Part shown: in pieces, positions 25,440-37,350 of the stretch | How positions within the stretch are numbered: position 1 is the stretch's first letter | How the letters are laid out: every line of letters begins with the position of its first letter | Source of the DNA: Gaeumannomyces sp. JS-464 | Lineage: Eukaryota > Ascomycota > Sordariomycetes > Magnaporthales > Magnaporthaceae | Reading direction: 5' to 3' | DNA: 64,000 nt | NCBI GenBank assembly: GCA_002197995.1 | Contig: NGZR01000009.1 | Coordinates: forward strand, 620,001-684,000 | The notes under the pieces: generated by a model | Database searches by the model: none | The model's input: only the letters and a program-made list of their open reading frames with translations | Told to the model about the DNA's origin: nothing | Made by a program: the position numbers and the translations under genes

Positions 25440-28400
25440 AATTAATGGCGTAGGAGAGCGGGCGTGTACTCGGCGCGGTGAACGGGTTTATTTTCTTCCT
25501 CTTTGACTTTCTGTCTCTTGTCTGTTTCCAACCCTTCTCAACTTTGTCACTGTCTATCAGTCTTCGGACGAGGGATTTTTTTCTTTTTTTTTTTGCCGCT
25601 CATCTCTCTGTCATGTTATTGGATTTCCTCTCTTGTTGTAACGGATTGAACCTGGCCGTTGGTCGCGGCTTCACGATACCCTTGGTTTTGCTTTTGCTTT
25701 CATATGGCTTTCATCTGTTTCTGTATCTTTCCTTCCACATCTGCCTCTTCAAGCAGATTTGCATCACGGTGTCGAACTCGAAGTAATAAAAAAAGAAAGA
25801 TCTCTTACTCTCTCTCTTCTCTGTTGTACTTTGTCTTTGACGGGATCGAACAATCCTTTGCTGTCCTTTTTGAATATTTGATGGGAAACATACGGGGCTT
25901 GGTTATGTGATCGGTCGGTACAGAGCGGGCGGCGCCTCGTGGGAGGTTCTTGGTCCATGGCGGAGTGTCGGCTGTGTTTGTCTTTTGTTTCTTGGTCTGT
26001 CCCTTCCGCCTGTTGTAGAAACATTGCGTGTGATAAAATGAAAGAAGCATAATTCTGTGCAAAGAACCTTGTCGTCGCTCCTGTTCGTTGCTGTAGTCGT
26101 GACCTGTTGCTTTCGAGCCATGCCGTCCATAGCCTAACCCGGACTGCGACAGCGACATGCGAGCTTGAGCCTGACTACGGGTAGCTAGGGCTACTCGCTT
26201 CGTCTCGACTTGGTGTTTTTTTTTGTGGCTGTGCATGGGCATGGCTGCCCAAAAATAGCAACCATCGGAGGACAGCCTGGCTGACGTGCCGTGCCGTCTC
26301 CCTGTTCCCATGAGAGAGTATCGATCGAAGGCAGGAGGGACAGGGTGGGAGGGTCGGCGGCAGCGGCCTCGCTACGTTGTGCTCGTCGTCGCTGGCTTGT
26401 CGGCTCGGCTCGGCTTGCGTCCGGTCGGTCCGTGGTTCGATGGAGGCTCGGGCCCGGCAACCGGGGATATATGGAGCTCGTGGAGCGTGGGATACCCAAA
26501 CCGGGTGTAGTTGTTTTGGAGGGCGGTCGCGACGGGGCTTCGTCCGCGGCTCGGCTCGTCACGCGCAGACTCCATACTTCTCCCCTCCTTCCCCCATCCC
26601 TCGCCCCTAGGTGCATGTCGGGGTCTCCATCCACCGTCCCTCCCTCCCATCAGTCAGTCCTCCACTCTTCCTTCGTCTCTGACAGCCGTTTGCCGTCCGG
26701 CATCTAGTCGTCGAGTCTCCATGGAGGCGATGGGTGCGTGCGTGGGGTCATGTTGGCTGCGTCGGGTGCCCTTTTCACGGTGGACAACAGGCTGTAGATG
26801 TGGCTGTAGCTGGGTAGGCGGCTCTTGGTCCTGGCGGGAGGGTGCTATGATCTGCGGGAATTCCTGTCGACCTGGAGGGAAGACGCTCCTTATTTGTATC
26901 CTAATGCCCCTAGCGCTTTCGGTGAGAGCGGGGAGAGAGAGATAGAAGGGGGGGTTATATCTACAGCTGGGGGACAGCTCGGTGAAACCAGCAACCGACC
27001 CCAGACACCACGGACAGGAAGGACCGACATGGAGGCACAAGAGCTCCCCGCATGGCCATGGTTACGAACAAAGGCGTGACAGAGCCCGTTTCTCAAAAGA
27101 GACTATTGAGGCCAAGCTTGCGGCTGAAAAGCGTGGAGCCCTCGTCTGGGTTTCAGCTCCGACAGCGCCAGTTTGTAGGCTCTTGCTGATCCCCGACAGC
27201 CGTGGCGCTCGCTTGATGGCGCGGGCCGAATACACAAAGGAAACAAAGCCCATGATGCGGAGCAAACAAACAACAACAAACTAGGTGGGGCCGCCATGGT
27301 GTTGTGGTGGGTGCCCGTCGTTCAGGGAAGGGTGGTGATGTGGCTTTGTGATTTCGAGTGCTTGTTGCCAACACTTTTTGAAAGGCCGAAAACCGGATCA
27401 TATGGCCTAAACTGCACCTTTGCTTTGGCAGAAGCGGTGTGAGCCGAGAGGGCATCAAATCCCACCTCCCCATCATCCATCGACGTTGAGAGCTGACGCA
27501 CACAGTCAGTCCCAGCCCTCCCCTGTCCATCACCATCAGCTTCAAGGACGCCACAGCAGGGCTAGCACACAATTTCAACCCTCCTCATAATCTCGGATGA
27601 GGGGCAGCGGTGCGCCATCCTCCTCGACCCTGGGCGGACGTGGCGCCACCGCGGGCGGGTCTTCCAATATTTCGGCAACAATGCAGCGGGGGATGGCGAC
27701 TCTGCTTGACACCCGGGTAGAAAAACAAACTCTCTCAGTTCCCATCCTGTGCATGTTCCTGACATTCATGGGATGCTCGGCCGGGCTAGTCGGGCACAGG
27801 ACAGGACACAGGAAAGAACCAAGGTAGGTAGGAGCTCACCCAAGCGCTCTCAGCCGGGTCCTGTCTCGGCCCAGCGCCTATGTGATAGATAGCCAACACC
27901 ATGGACCTAGGCCATCAGCCGCAAACTCGTTTTGGGAACGACGGCTACAGCAAAAGTGGCCCCATCGCGCGACAGACCATGTCCTGCTCTATGACGAGCG
28001 TTTGGTTCCTGGGACCAGGACGTGGCGGACTCCGGGCTCCAGGGGTGCCCATCGGGAGGGGGGTCACATAGACCTGAAGCACCTAATCGCTTCAGCTGCC
28101 ATCCTATCGAACGCCATCCGCACGCGTCTGGCCCCTGGCTTCTGCTTCTGTCGCTTCGGAGTCGGACACACCCTTGCAGCTTCAGCCCCTCGCCGCCACG
28201 GGGCGAGCAGTGGTGGCGGTAGCCGAAGGAAGCGGCTGTATTTCGATGAGGTCGTCACCAGTAGCTTGTCAGCCGGCATGATCCTTTGGACCTGCGTGGT
28301 AGGACCGTCTCGCCTCGGAACAGAGGTTGCGGAAATAGCATCCGCCGTCGGCTGCCATACACAGACTCGCGGTGACGCCCAACTCGGCCCCCTATCTTTC

Positions 28401-28727
28401 TTGTCACCCTTGGCACCGTTTGGGCCAAGATGGTGACATCCGCTCGTTGTAACTATGTCGAGGCTATCACTGGCTATCTACCAAGCCGGGCTGTGGTAGT
28501 GCCCGGGGCTGGAAGAGGGAACTTGGGGGACTTCGATGGTGTGAGTAACCCTCTCGCTGCTTGTATGGGCTACATCTTTCCGTGGCATGTGTTTGGGTCA
28601 AAATCGCGCGCCTATATTAGAGATGGATAAAAAAAGCAGCCGCGGATTTTGGAAATGGTCTAAAATCGGTCATTGCCATTGTTTTCGACACGCTCCTCAA
28701 ATCACCCCCGTCCCGCCCAGCTCAGCG
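25440..28727. other. Intergenic, convergent gene ends
   Basis: This 3.3 kb separates the 3' ends of the zinc-finger gene and the UCH gene. It contains a T-rich 3' UTR-like part (25480-25900). Open frames such as 27882-28436 (plus) show no domain. I see no supportable gene. Confidence 0.6.
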
Positions 28728-29919
28728 TCAACCCTCCATCTCCGTATCCCCGGCGCCAGCTCGGCCCTTCTTCCGCTCCTCTATCCTGGCCACCATCTTC
28801 TCCTTTGCCTGCCCGACCCAGCGGTCGTAGGCGGCCTCGCCGCCCTGGTCCAGCCTGGCCTTGACGACGCCCTTGAGCACCTCGCCGGCGAAGCCGACAA
28901 AGTTGTGCCTGCGGAGCGAGTTCTCGATGCGCCAGGCCCGGCGCTTCCTGCGCTCTGTGTCGGCCGCCTCGGCGTCGCCCAGCTCGGCCGCCTGGATGCG
29001 GAGGTCGCGCACCATGGCGAGCAGGTTGAAGCGGATCTCGGACGCCTCGTAGCGCGCGACGCGCCTCTGCAGCACCTGCATGACCTTGTTCGCAAACGCC
29101 TCGCCGCCCGCCGCGCAGGCGCCGTGGCTGATGGGCGCGGGCTGCAGGCCGTCGAGCTCGTACAGCGTGCCGCCGATCGCCGTGTACGCGATGAAGTGGA
29201 ACGCGTCCTCGGTCTCCTCGTCGCCCGTGCGCTGCGTCTCGTCGGCGAAGGGCGAGGAGCGCGCGAAGCTGTTGTGCACGCCCCGGATCAGCTCCGAGTT
29301 GGACAGGGCCTCGCCGCGGAATTCGCGGGGAGCGGCATGGTAAAGTCGCGGAAGTCGCGCAGGGCGGGGCCGATGTCGACCCGCTGCTCCTTGTCGTCGT
29401 CGCCATTGTCGCCGACCTTGTTGAGCAGCACCGAGAGCAGGGCCTGGGTGCCGCACGCGTTCTGGATGGTCTGGGCGGCGAAGAAGAGGCGCTCGGCGGC
29501 GGCGTGGTCGAACTCGCCGTCTAGTGGCTTGTCGCGGGCCGTGCAGGGGGTGTTGGTCGGGTACTTGAAGAGGAAGATGACGCCGTAGACGGGGTGCAGC
29601 TCTGCCAGGTCGTCCGGGTCCAGGCTCAGCAGCTCCTCGAACTGCACGTCTTTGACTCCGAGCTCCTCTAGTAGGTACGTGAAGACGCCCTGTGTGCGCG
29701 CGGGTTGATCAGTTTTTCCTGCTTCTGCCCATCTTGAAATCTCAATCTTGATCCGTGGCTGGAGCAGGTTCGCTGGCCGTTACAGCTGGCAGTGGTCGGG
29801 GTCAGGGAGGGGAGCATACCGCATCGGACTCGACTGTAGTGATCTCATAGTCAGCTCTGCGGTCTACTTTGGGAGTCGGAGGAAACACTCGACCTACTCG
29901 TATTCCAGCCCCCGCTCAT
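28728..29919 (-). CDS. Ubiquitin C-terminal hydrolase, UCH37/UCHL5 type
   Basis: A cysteine protease that trims ubiquitin, in animals and fission yeast acting on the proteasome through RPN13. Exons on the minus strand are 29919-29898, a 14-nt micro-exon 29833-29820, and 29689-28728. The joins give MSGGWNTIESDA followed by GVFTYLLEELGV, the exact family N-terminus. Active-site residues are visible: oxyanion Gln85, Cys91 in NACGTQ, His177 in HFIAY and Asp192 in YELDG, with the His-Asp spacing of the family. The C-terminal RRHNFVGFAGEVLK region matches the UCHL5-like domain. One C appears to be missing in a C run (plus-strand G run 29327-29330). Adding it joins TMPLP to REFRGEALSNSELI and gives exactly 333 codons (332 aa). 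A sequencing indel is more likely than gene loss because both halves are well conserved. Confidence 0.9.
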
Positions 29920-30842
29920 CGCGAAAACCTCCAGGTGCGTGCCCTGCGCCGGTGTGTTCTACCTAGGGAGGGCGGCAGAGCAGGTCAGTCAAAGCTCAGG
30001 CGCATTCGGCGCGGAAGGAATTTGGTTTGGCTCAAGCTTTTGAAAGCTTACGAGGCAGGCTTATTACCTCATACGTGCGCGCGCAATTGGCGTGGCTGGG
30101 GCGAGGGCGCCTGCAAAGCGTTCGCTGGAAATGCGGTTTACGATGCACAAACGGCAGTCACATCAAACGAAATCTCAGGCTCCCTTCTGTCGTCGTCATG
30201 AACCGAAGGCGGGGACAACCTTATGGGCAGGGGTCAGGGGGCACACCGGACCCGCGGGGCACGCTGGAAACCCAACAAGATAAGATAATGCTCCTGTGGG
30301 GCTGTGTATGTGGAGCCTCCACGATGGGATTGGCGCCAGAAGGAGTTCGCCAGAAGCTCATCCCCAGCGACGCAGCAACCTGGTCGACTGAAGAGGAATA
30401 ATCTCTTGTCTATCTAGTCCCCGATGAAAACACAACGCAGTCAAACCCCCCTTCGCGGCATCCAAGCCGTCGTCTAATTGGCACGCTATTCAGTCCTTTG
30501 ATCGCCTTCTGTCGGTAGGCCGCCCTCCCTGTGCTTTTTCGGTGCCGCCCCTAAAATCCACCATCGTCTCCTTGTGCACTCGTATCCCGCCGCAATATTT
30601 TGCGCCAAATTTGACATGAAATAAGTATACTTAACTTGAGACAAGCATATGGAGAGATCGAAGATGTTCCAAAGCCCAGTTCTACAAACGCTAATAGTAG
30701 CAAAGTGCACATCGCCGAAAATCGAAAGACAGCGCGAGTTGTTGGTGGGAGGTGTTGTTGGTTTTGTTTCTAGGGGAAGGGCGTCGTGAGTCGTGAGTAA
30801 ACGCCCGGGGATGCGCTCGCTTGGCTACGGCTCCGGGTCGGT
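29920..30842. other. Intergenic, upstream of UCH gene
   Basis: About 0.9 kb between the UCH start and the 3' end of the purine permease. No gene is seen. It presumably contains the UCH promoter and the permease 3' UTR. Confidence 0.6.
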
Positions 30843-33196
30843 TCAGGGGCGCGCCGTGTTGGGTTGCGGCATCGGTGCTGACGCCTGCTCTTCGTTCGCC
30901 TTCACCTCGGAAGACGCCGCAGATCGGTGCGAGTGCTGGATAGACCGCTCCTCCTCTCCGTCCCGCTTGGAGTGAAGCCGCTCCTCGACCCAGTACTGGC
31001 CCTTGGTGAAAAGACGGATCAGCCAAGGCTTTCTGCCGGCCGGCCTCCACGTCCAGTACTCTTTGCGGCCGTAGTCCTTGGGCTCCAGCTCGCCGCGGCT
31101 GACGAGGATGACGAGCCAGATGAGAGAGTTGAGGACTGTGTATGTGAAGATGCCCCTGCATAGCGCTGTCAGTGAATGCGTGCGGCGATTTATGCTATGC
31201 ATCAAGAGGTTGAGACTTACGCAATCAGACCGTATGCCACGCTGTAGCTGAAGGGGATGAGGGCAATGGTGACGAAAGAAGGGAGCGCATCACTAATGTA
31301 GCTCCAGTTGACGCACGTCACCTGCCGGATCATCAAACAGCCAACCTGTACCGGAGAGTGAGTATGTTGCTCATGCTTGACACAGCCGTTCCGCGTAGTA
31401 GTGGAGTCTGGCAACGAAAGGACTTACCAGAATTAGGGTGCAGCCAGTGGCCCATGGGGAATTGACGCGAAGATGGGCGCAAAGAAGATGGCAAGAATGA
31501 AGCAAACGCCGGTAGTGATGGCTGTGAGGCCGGTTCGCCCACCTTCGGCGATGCCGGCACCACTCTCCACGAATACCGTCACTGGAGAGCATCCTAGCAG
31601 CGACCCGAACGAGATGAGGGCAGCGTCGGTGCAGTATGCCAGCGTCGAGCGCGGGAAGTCTCCGTCCTTCTCGTCAACCTTGCCGCAGAATCGCGCCATT
31701 GAGTACAAGGTGGCCGTGCAGTCGATGATGTCCACGTACAGGAACGTGACTAGGGCGATCATGAAGCGAGTGCCCTTGCCAGTGAGGTCCCACTCCTGGG
31801 CACTGAGGGTGTGCTTGATGGGATGGAACTCGACAATCCGACTGAAGAACTCGAACCGTGAGTCCCTCCTCCGTGGGGGGAAATAGGATATCGAGGTATT
31901 ACGCCTGTGATTGCCACCTGTCAGTAAAGAACCTGGGGCTTTGGAGTGAACTCCAATCGTCACTTACGGCCATGAAAGGATGGAGACGGCTGCGACGCCG
32001 ATGATGATGGCCGACCGAACTCGGAATGCCATCAGCCATGCCGTGAGTAGTCCGCCGAAAATTCCTAGCCACATCTGTTTTTTGTTTGTCAGACATAGCT
32101 CCTCAAGTATTTTCAGAAGAGCTAGTGGCTCATGGGCACCGCACCTTGTGACTCTTCATGATGTCCCTGGGGCACTCTCCGCGAATTAGGTACTCCGGTG
32201 GGCAGCCGCCAATGACGAGAGGCGTCGAGACGCTTCCAGTGACGAGTCCAATGCCGTTCCCGTAAGACATGCCAGTAAGGGTGAGGAAGAGTCCGATGCC
32301 GACCCCCGAGGCAGTCTTGAGGGTTCCGGGGATAATCTTGACCATCCAGTGGCGCATGCCAGTGACAGCGAGCAGGATGAATATGAAGCCCTCGACGAAA
32401 ACTGCGGTCAGGGCGAGGCCATAGGGGATGCCACCGGAACCTCGGACACCGACAACCTGGTAGGTGAAGTACGCATTGAGACCCATTCCAGGACTTGATG
32501 CAAGAAAGGGGCATGTCAGCCTGTTCTCCCGATAGGATCTCTTCGGTAGGGGTTGGACTTACGCCAAGGCGACTGGAAGGTTGGTGAGGAAGCCGAATAC
32601 GATGCTGGAGAAACCGGCAACGGCGGCGGTTGCGGTGACAAGATCGCGCCGAACCTCTATGTTGGAGTCAGCAACACTGGCCAGTTCAGCCTCCTTGACT
32701 TGCCTGGGACTAAATATGTGGCTCACCGTTCTGGCACATGATGTACTCCGTCTCGTTGGAGCAGAGGCCGAGGTCATTCTTGTTTTTGCAGACACAATTG
32801 GCTCCCGTATCGGCGAGAATGTGGGCCTGCCATCGCTGGCGTTAGCATCGTATCTCTGGGAAGTTGAGGTCTGGCTGCGCGACGGCTGCACTTACGTTGA
32901 CGGCGATGATGTACACCATGGTGGCGAACGTAGTCAGCCCGGCGCGGAGCTCTCTCGAGAAGGTGGCATCGTGGATTTCGTTCTCCTGCCCCGGATATCA
33001 GTTCCTGATCAGACTACTGTTGACCTTGCGCAGGGGCGTGGGCAGCAGCGGGAAAGCTCACATGGCCACAGCCCTTGAGGCGGAAAACGCGTCCAAAGGT
33101 AGACCGGTTCACGCGCTCGTCGACGCGGTTGACGACATTCTTGAGCCGGTCAAGGGCGCCAGAGACGGCGCCATTGACGCTTTCTTTGAACTTCAT
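30843..33196 (-). CDS. AzgA-type purine (hypoxanthine-adenine-guanine) permease
   Basis: Plasma-membrane H+/purine symporter of the AzgA branch of the NCS2 family. Nine exons on minus: 33196-33062, 32985-32896, 32826-32727, 32656-32563, 32493-32145, 32074-31968, 31904-31428, 31345-31221 and 31155-30843. All introns are GT..AG, and the phases fit. Family blocks are clear: TFGRVFRLKGCGH at the N-terminus, RELRAGLTTFATMVYIIAVN (TM1), PGMGLNAYFTYQVVG (the conserved TM3 loop), LTGMSYGNGIGLVTG, TFLYVDIIDCTATLYSMAR, and LLGCSPVTVFVESGAGIAEGGRTG, which carries substrate-site residues. One C seems missing in a C run (plus-strand GGGG 31456-31459). Adding it reads IPPWATGCTLIL instead of an early stop and makes the total exactly 597 codons (596 aa). 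The tail is hydrophilic and Ser/Glu-rich, and cytosolic by inference. Confidence 0.92.
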
Positions 33197-34372
33197 GGCT
33201 GATTCGGCGGCAGGTCCAGTCAGTTCAAGGCGGCATGGGGCGGTGATGCCAGAGAGGCGGGTGGGGATTGTGGCAGACGGCAGGTGCAAAATTTGAACTG
33301 CGTATGCGGAATCAGTAGGAGGAGGTAGGTAGGAAGGAGTGAGTTGGTGGGTGACGAGTGGAGGTTGGAAGGGCAACGTCCAAGTCTGGAGTGGAACGGA
33401 TCGGATTGGCGCAAACGTCTCGCCCGCCGCCACCTGAGAGGGGTGCTTGCTGGGGTGGGTGGGATCGGATCAGAGGGCAAAAAGAAAGAGGAGGGAAGGA
33501 AGGAGGGACGAGCGCGGTGCCCGCGGGGATGGGACCAAGCCAGATAAGCAGTAGGCCGTGCTGTTGATGGCGAGGCTCTGGTAGGTAGGTAGTACCTAGG
33601 TCTGCTCTTTCCGATTTAGGTTGGTTTCTTTGCACCGCGCCAGAGTCTCTAGGGCTGGCAAATCGGGGCGCGTCTATAATCCCTGAGAAACGAAGCGCAA
33701 GAAGTGTTGGTCCACTGGGCTGGTAGGAGATGGGATTGCTAGGTTTCTAAAACGGCTGGTGGGTCAGGTTGTGGCAGTCGCCAAGGCGGGCATCCGGGCG
33801 AAAATGATAGCCTGGTGATGGAAAGAGCCCCAAGCTGAGTTTGCCCTGTCTGTAAGTGGCAGGTGATGGGCAGCTCGAGGCGGAGTCAGCGCGGACGGGA
33901 AGCACTTCCATTCATTCTACCAGCCGTCGCCCAGGACACTAAGACAGCTAGCCTAGGTCTCACAAGTACTAGACATCACTGAAAGTATCATCAATTGCTT
34001 TCGCCTCGTACCAACATATCAAAGGGAGCATAGGTTACTTTGCAGGCTGTACCAGTCGAAGCAAGCGACCCGGCCGCCCCCTTTTCCTAGGTACCTAGGT
34101 AGCTTGGTGTCCGCCGCCCGATCTTGCAGCCCGGCCCGCCCGACCGGTCGAGAAACAAGACATTGAGAGTTCCCCGAGGGAGAACACCTAGGTAGGTACC
34201 TACATCTCCCGCCATCTTTGTTATGCTACACATCAGAGGGCTGATATGGTTGTGCTTTCTAGCACCTGTCATCAAACACCCCTTCTCCGGCTTCAGGCAA
34301 GCCCGACCCATACGTCGCCGTGCGGGTACAAGCTATCTACCCCAGCGCAGACACAGATAAACGATAGCCGAG
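33197..34372. other. Intergenic, permease promoter region
   Basis: This 1.2 kb holds the permease upstream region and, on the other side, the promoter of the small membrane-protein gene. Several TAGGTA/TACCTA palindromes occur (33581-33600, 34086-34102, 34186-34203). No gene is seen. Confidence 0.6.
33542..33547. promoter_or_regulatory. GATA site upstream of purine permease
   Basis: AGATAA, a consensus HGATAR site of AreA/NIT2-type nitrogen regulators, lies about 350 bp upstream of the permease start. TGATAG (about 33807) and further GATA cores lie beyond it. Nitrogen control of AzgA genes is known in Aspergillus; here it is inferred from short motifs only. Confidence 0.3.
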
Positions 34373-34699
34373 ATGTCGAACCTCTCGACCACTCCATTCG
34401 GGGGTTGGGTGGCCAGGACGGAGACTGTCGCTGGAGCCTACGCGGGGACAATCGGACAACAGCCTCCAATGCACAAGACCGAATTCACTTTCTCCGATTT
34501 CGTGGTAGTCGTCGACCATTACTTTGAAAAGCGGTTCCCCGGCTTTGGCTTGTTGCCCTTATTGGCGACTCTCACGGGCGGGCTCTGCATTTACCTTGCG
34601 GCTCCTGGACAAGAAGCTCGCGCGTGTCTGCGCTGGGTCTACCTAGGGGCTTTCCTTCACCTCGTGCTATTCTACATCCTACAAGCCTCCCTCTCTTGA
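34373..34699 (+). CDS. Small two-helix membrane protein, unknown function
   Basis: A single-exon frame of 108 aa with fungal-like codon use. The first 50 residues are polar (residues 1-45, then SDFVVVVDHYF). Two hydrophobic segments follow: GLLPLLATLTGGLCIYLAA (about 58-76) and a second at about 85-106 beginning WVYLGAFLHLVLFYIL. No family is recognised. It is divergent from the permease, with 1.2 kb between their starts. The clean membrane topology argues for a real gene, but short length and lack of a family keep confidence moderate. Confidence 0.5.
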   Translation: MSNLSTTPFGGWVARTETVAGAYAGTIGQQPPMHKTEFTFSDFVVVVDHYFEKRFPGFGLLPLLATLTGGLCIYLAAPGQEARACLRWVYLGAFLHLVLFYILQASLS

Positions 34700-37350
34700 G
34701 CACTTTCTAAGCACCTCCTATTTTGCTTCCACCAGCGTTGAAACATGCATTACCAGCGACGAACGTCGAAGATGAGCCTCATTCACCATACGCCCCCCTG
34801 GATATAATTGGTTACATTGTCAGCCCATGCACCCTTGCCCAACATTGTCAACAGGACACCCATATGTCAAGAGAGGCGTCTGTGCGTATGGTTCCTATTC
34901 GGGCGAGAATTGGCGACATGGCGGGATGAGACACAGCAACGGGACGATGTGGCTCGTCGGAGGTGCTCATGTGCACAATGTGGGCTACGAATGTGGCCTT
35001 CTCTGGGCCGTCCGACCTTAAGAGGCCATAAACACCAACACATTAAGCGAGACGGGGGGGAGAAATTTTACCTCCGTGGCGGGACGGGTAGCCTCTGCGG
35101 CCGGGAGACAAAACCGAACAGGTATTCTCAATGGATTGTATGTTTCCAGACGGAACATGTACCGAGATTTCGGCCGGGATAGCTCGGCTAGCTCGGCTAG
35201 CTCCATACCGCCTGAAAGCGTCTATGTTGCTCATTGATTCCCGTGCGTTTGCATGGATAGCTGCATGATTGGGGTGTTGGGATGGAGGGGCGGTAGACTG
35301 CGAGGCGCAGGAGCATGCGTGCCGTCCATGTGGCGGCTCCACGGACAGCGCAGCTGTCGGACGATGGGCCGACAGCGACATTGATACACACTGCCCGGTC
35401 AGCCACTGCCAACCAATAGGTGCGCGCATGTGTCTTAGCCCGACAGTGTGGGGTCGAGGGTTGTGCGGCTCTGTTGCAACGGTCGTGCCTCCAACAACCG
35501 AAAAGCTGCGAGTCGGCGACCTCGTCCGGAGCGCCGTGTAAGCTGGTTTCGCAGCCAGCGCAGCCATCTGATTTGTATTTGCTTCTATTCGAGATCGAAC
35601 ATACCCAGCCATCAGCGTCTAATCAAATTCATTACATTTATCATCCTTCGAGTTTGTTTCTGTCCTTCGGAGAGAAGTCTGGGGGAGGACATGTGCGCCC
35701 TTTCAACACAGAATAGTGCAACTGTTTAACAGCGCCGCTACCTAGGTAGGTAGGTGGGCTGTAGGTAGAATCCGAAAGATGTCTCAAAGAACGAGGCAGT
35801 CTGCTATAGAAATATTGAGAACCGTCGCGGGAAACATGGAGCGCTTTGTTGTAGACCACACTCGAGTTGATCCCCCGAATTCAGCCATGAGGAAAGGGGC
35901 AAGAAGCGAGCCAGTCTCTTGAAAGCTGGAGAGACACGGAAAATCTTGGTGCAATGAGACATGGTAACAGCAGAAAGATGCCCTCGTGGGCGGCGGCGGC
36001 ATGGGCTTGGACGCACGGAGGGATGGAGCAAGCATGTTACCACCTTGTCGAACGGTATCCATGGCTCGCCTCCACGTCTCACATATCGCCGTTCGGTAGG
36101 ACCGACGACCGATGTCGCATCAGCGCAGTCCCACCCGGGCCGCCGCTCCTTGCACCTGAACCGAGACATGCAAATATTGGCCGTGGCCCCTACTCTTTCC
36201 TTGTGGACATGGGAAATATGTAGTAACTAGCGCGTCGAGGCGAAAATCACCTCGAGCGCTTTTCGGACAAGAGGCTCGCATATTTTCGGACTTAACGGAG
36301 CATCTACGGACAAACGGTCAGGCGTGCCCTTGTGCGTGCCGTGTTAGCGAACCCGTTGCTGGGCTCGGAAGGCTGCATAAAAGGAACCCCTGGGGAGGCC
36401 TGGCCATCCAGTCAGATCAGTGTCCGTTGAGCCGGAACCGAGTTTGCGGCTACAAGGGATTCACGGTTTAGCGGCGAATCGTCCGGCTCCAGGAGGAGCC
36501 ATGGCTGGTGAGGCATCGCGACATATCCTCCAGAGCACATAGCAGGTAGGGTGATCAAAGATATTATTTCTTGGGCATGCACAAGCTCGTTCTCCACTCT
36601 ATGTTGCCGACTCCCTATGTATGTCCGTCTTTGGTGGACGTCAGGCTGTACTGGCTCGCCCATCAGAGCTGTCTCACATCTGCCTCGTGCCTTCCCTAAC
36701 AGCTCTGCCGTGGAGGAAAGGACCAGACACAAGGGCCCCACCTTGACACCACGCTATCTTCCTTGTTACTGAAATTTCTTCGTCCCACCGGGCGCCTCCA
36801 TTCTCGAATCCACTGTCACTGCGGCACATCTTTTGCCGCTTAGCCTTGTCTGCCCGCCTTTATTCTCCCCACCCAACGGCCTCTACACTACCCGATATCC
36901 CCAACACCCCATCATAGTATATCTACTTTCTTCCCCACCAATGCGCGCCAGCGCTAGGGTATCTCGTCTCCAAGACTGGGAATCACCGCGCTGGCTCCAG
37001 GACTATCGTCAAAACTCGATCCGTCATATCCGCGCCCCGATCTGCCCTATCTACCACCCGCGACAAGAATACGCAATCAACAGCGCCTAGCCACGCGCAT
37101 TGCCCAAGCCAACGCAATTAATCACCTCCGGTGGTATACTCAGAGTCTTCGAAGAGCTCCAAGAACCTCCTAGAAGCCTGCGACTGCGCGGCGCGTTTCC
37201 CCCAGCTCAGAAAACCCTCATCGCAAGCCAACCACGCCCAACATCCCTGCTGAGTCACTTGGAAGGTCCCTGTCAGGATAACTCGATTCAATTCTCCTTG
37301 CTCCCAGCCATCTTTTATCTGTCCTACACTATTCGGTGCGGACTGCCACG
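34700..37350. other. Intergenic with weakly coding-like patches
   Basis: No supportable gene. A stretch at about 36979-37175 (plus) reads as a 65-codon Pro/Arg-rich peptide without stop and could be an unrecognised upstream exon or a chance frame. The 189-codon minus frame at 35043-35612 has no domain. A TACCTAGGTAGGTAGG cluster lies at 35739-35754. Confidence 0.5.

Noticed and set aside
25840..25875. tRNA-like TTCGATC T-loop on minus
   Set aside because: The arms do not pair properly and no D-arm or acceptor stem is found; no other tRNA candidate passed either.
28587..29588. 333-codon plus frame
   Set aside because: Antisense shadow of the UCH gene, caused by its high third-position GC.
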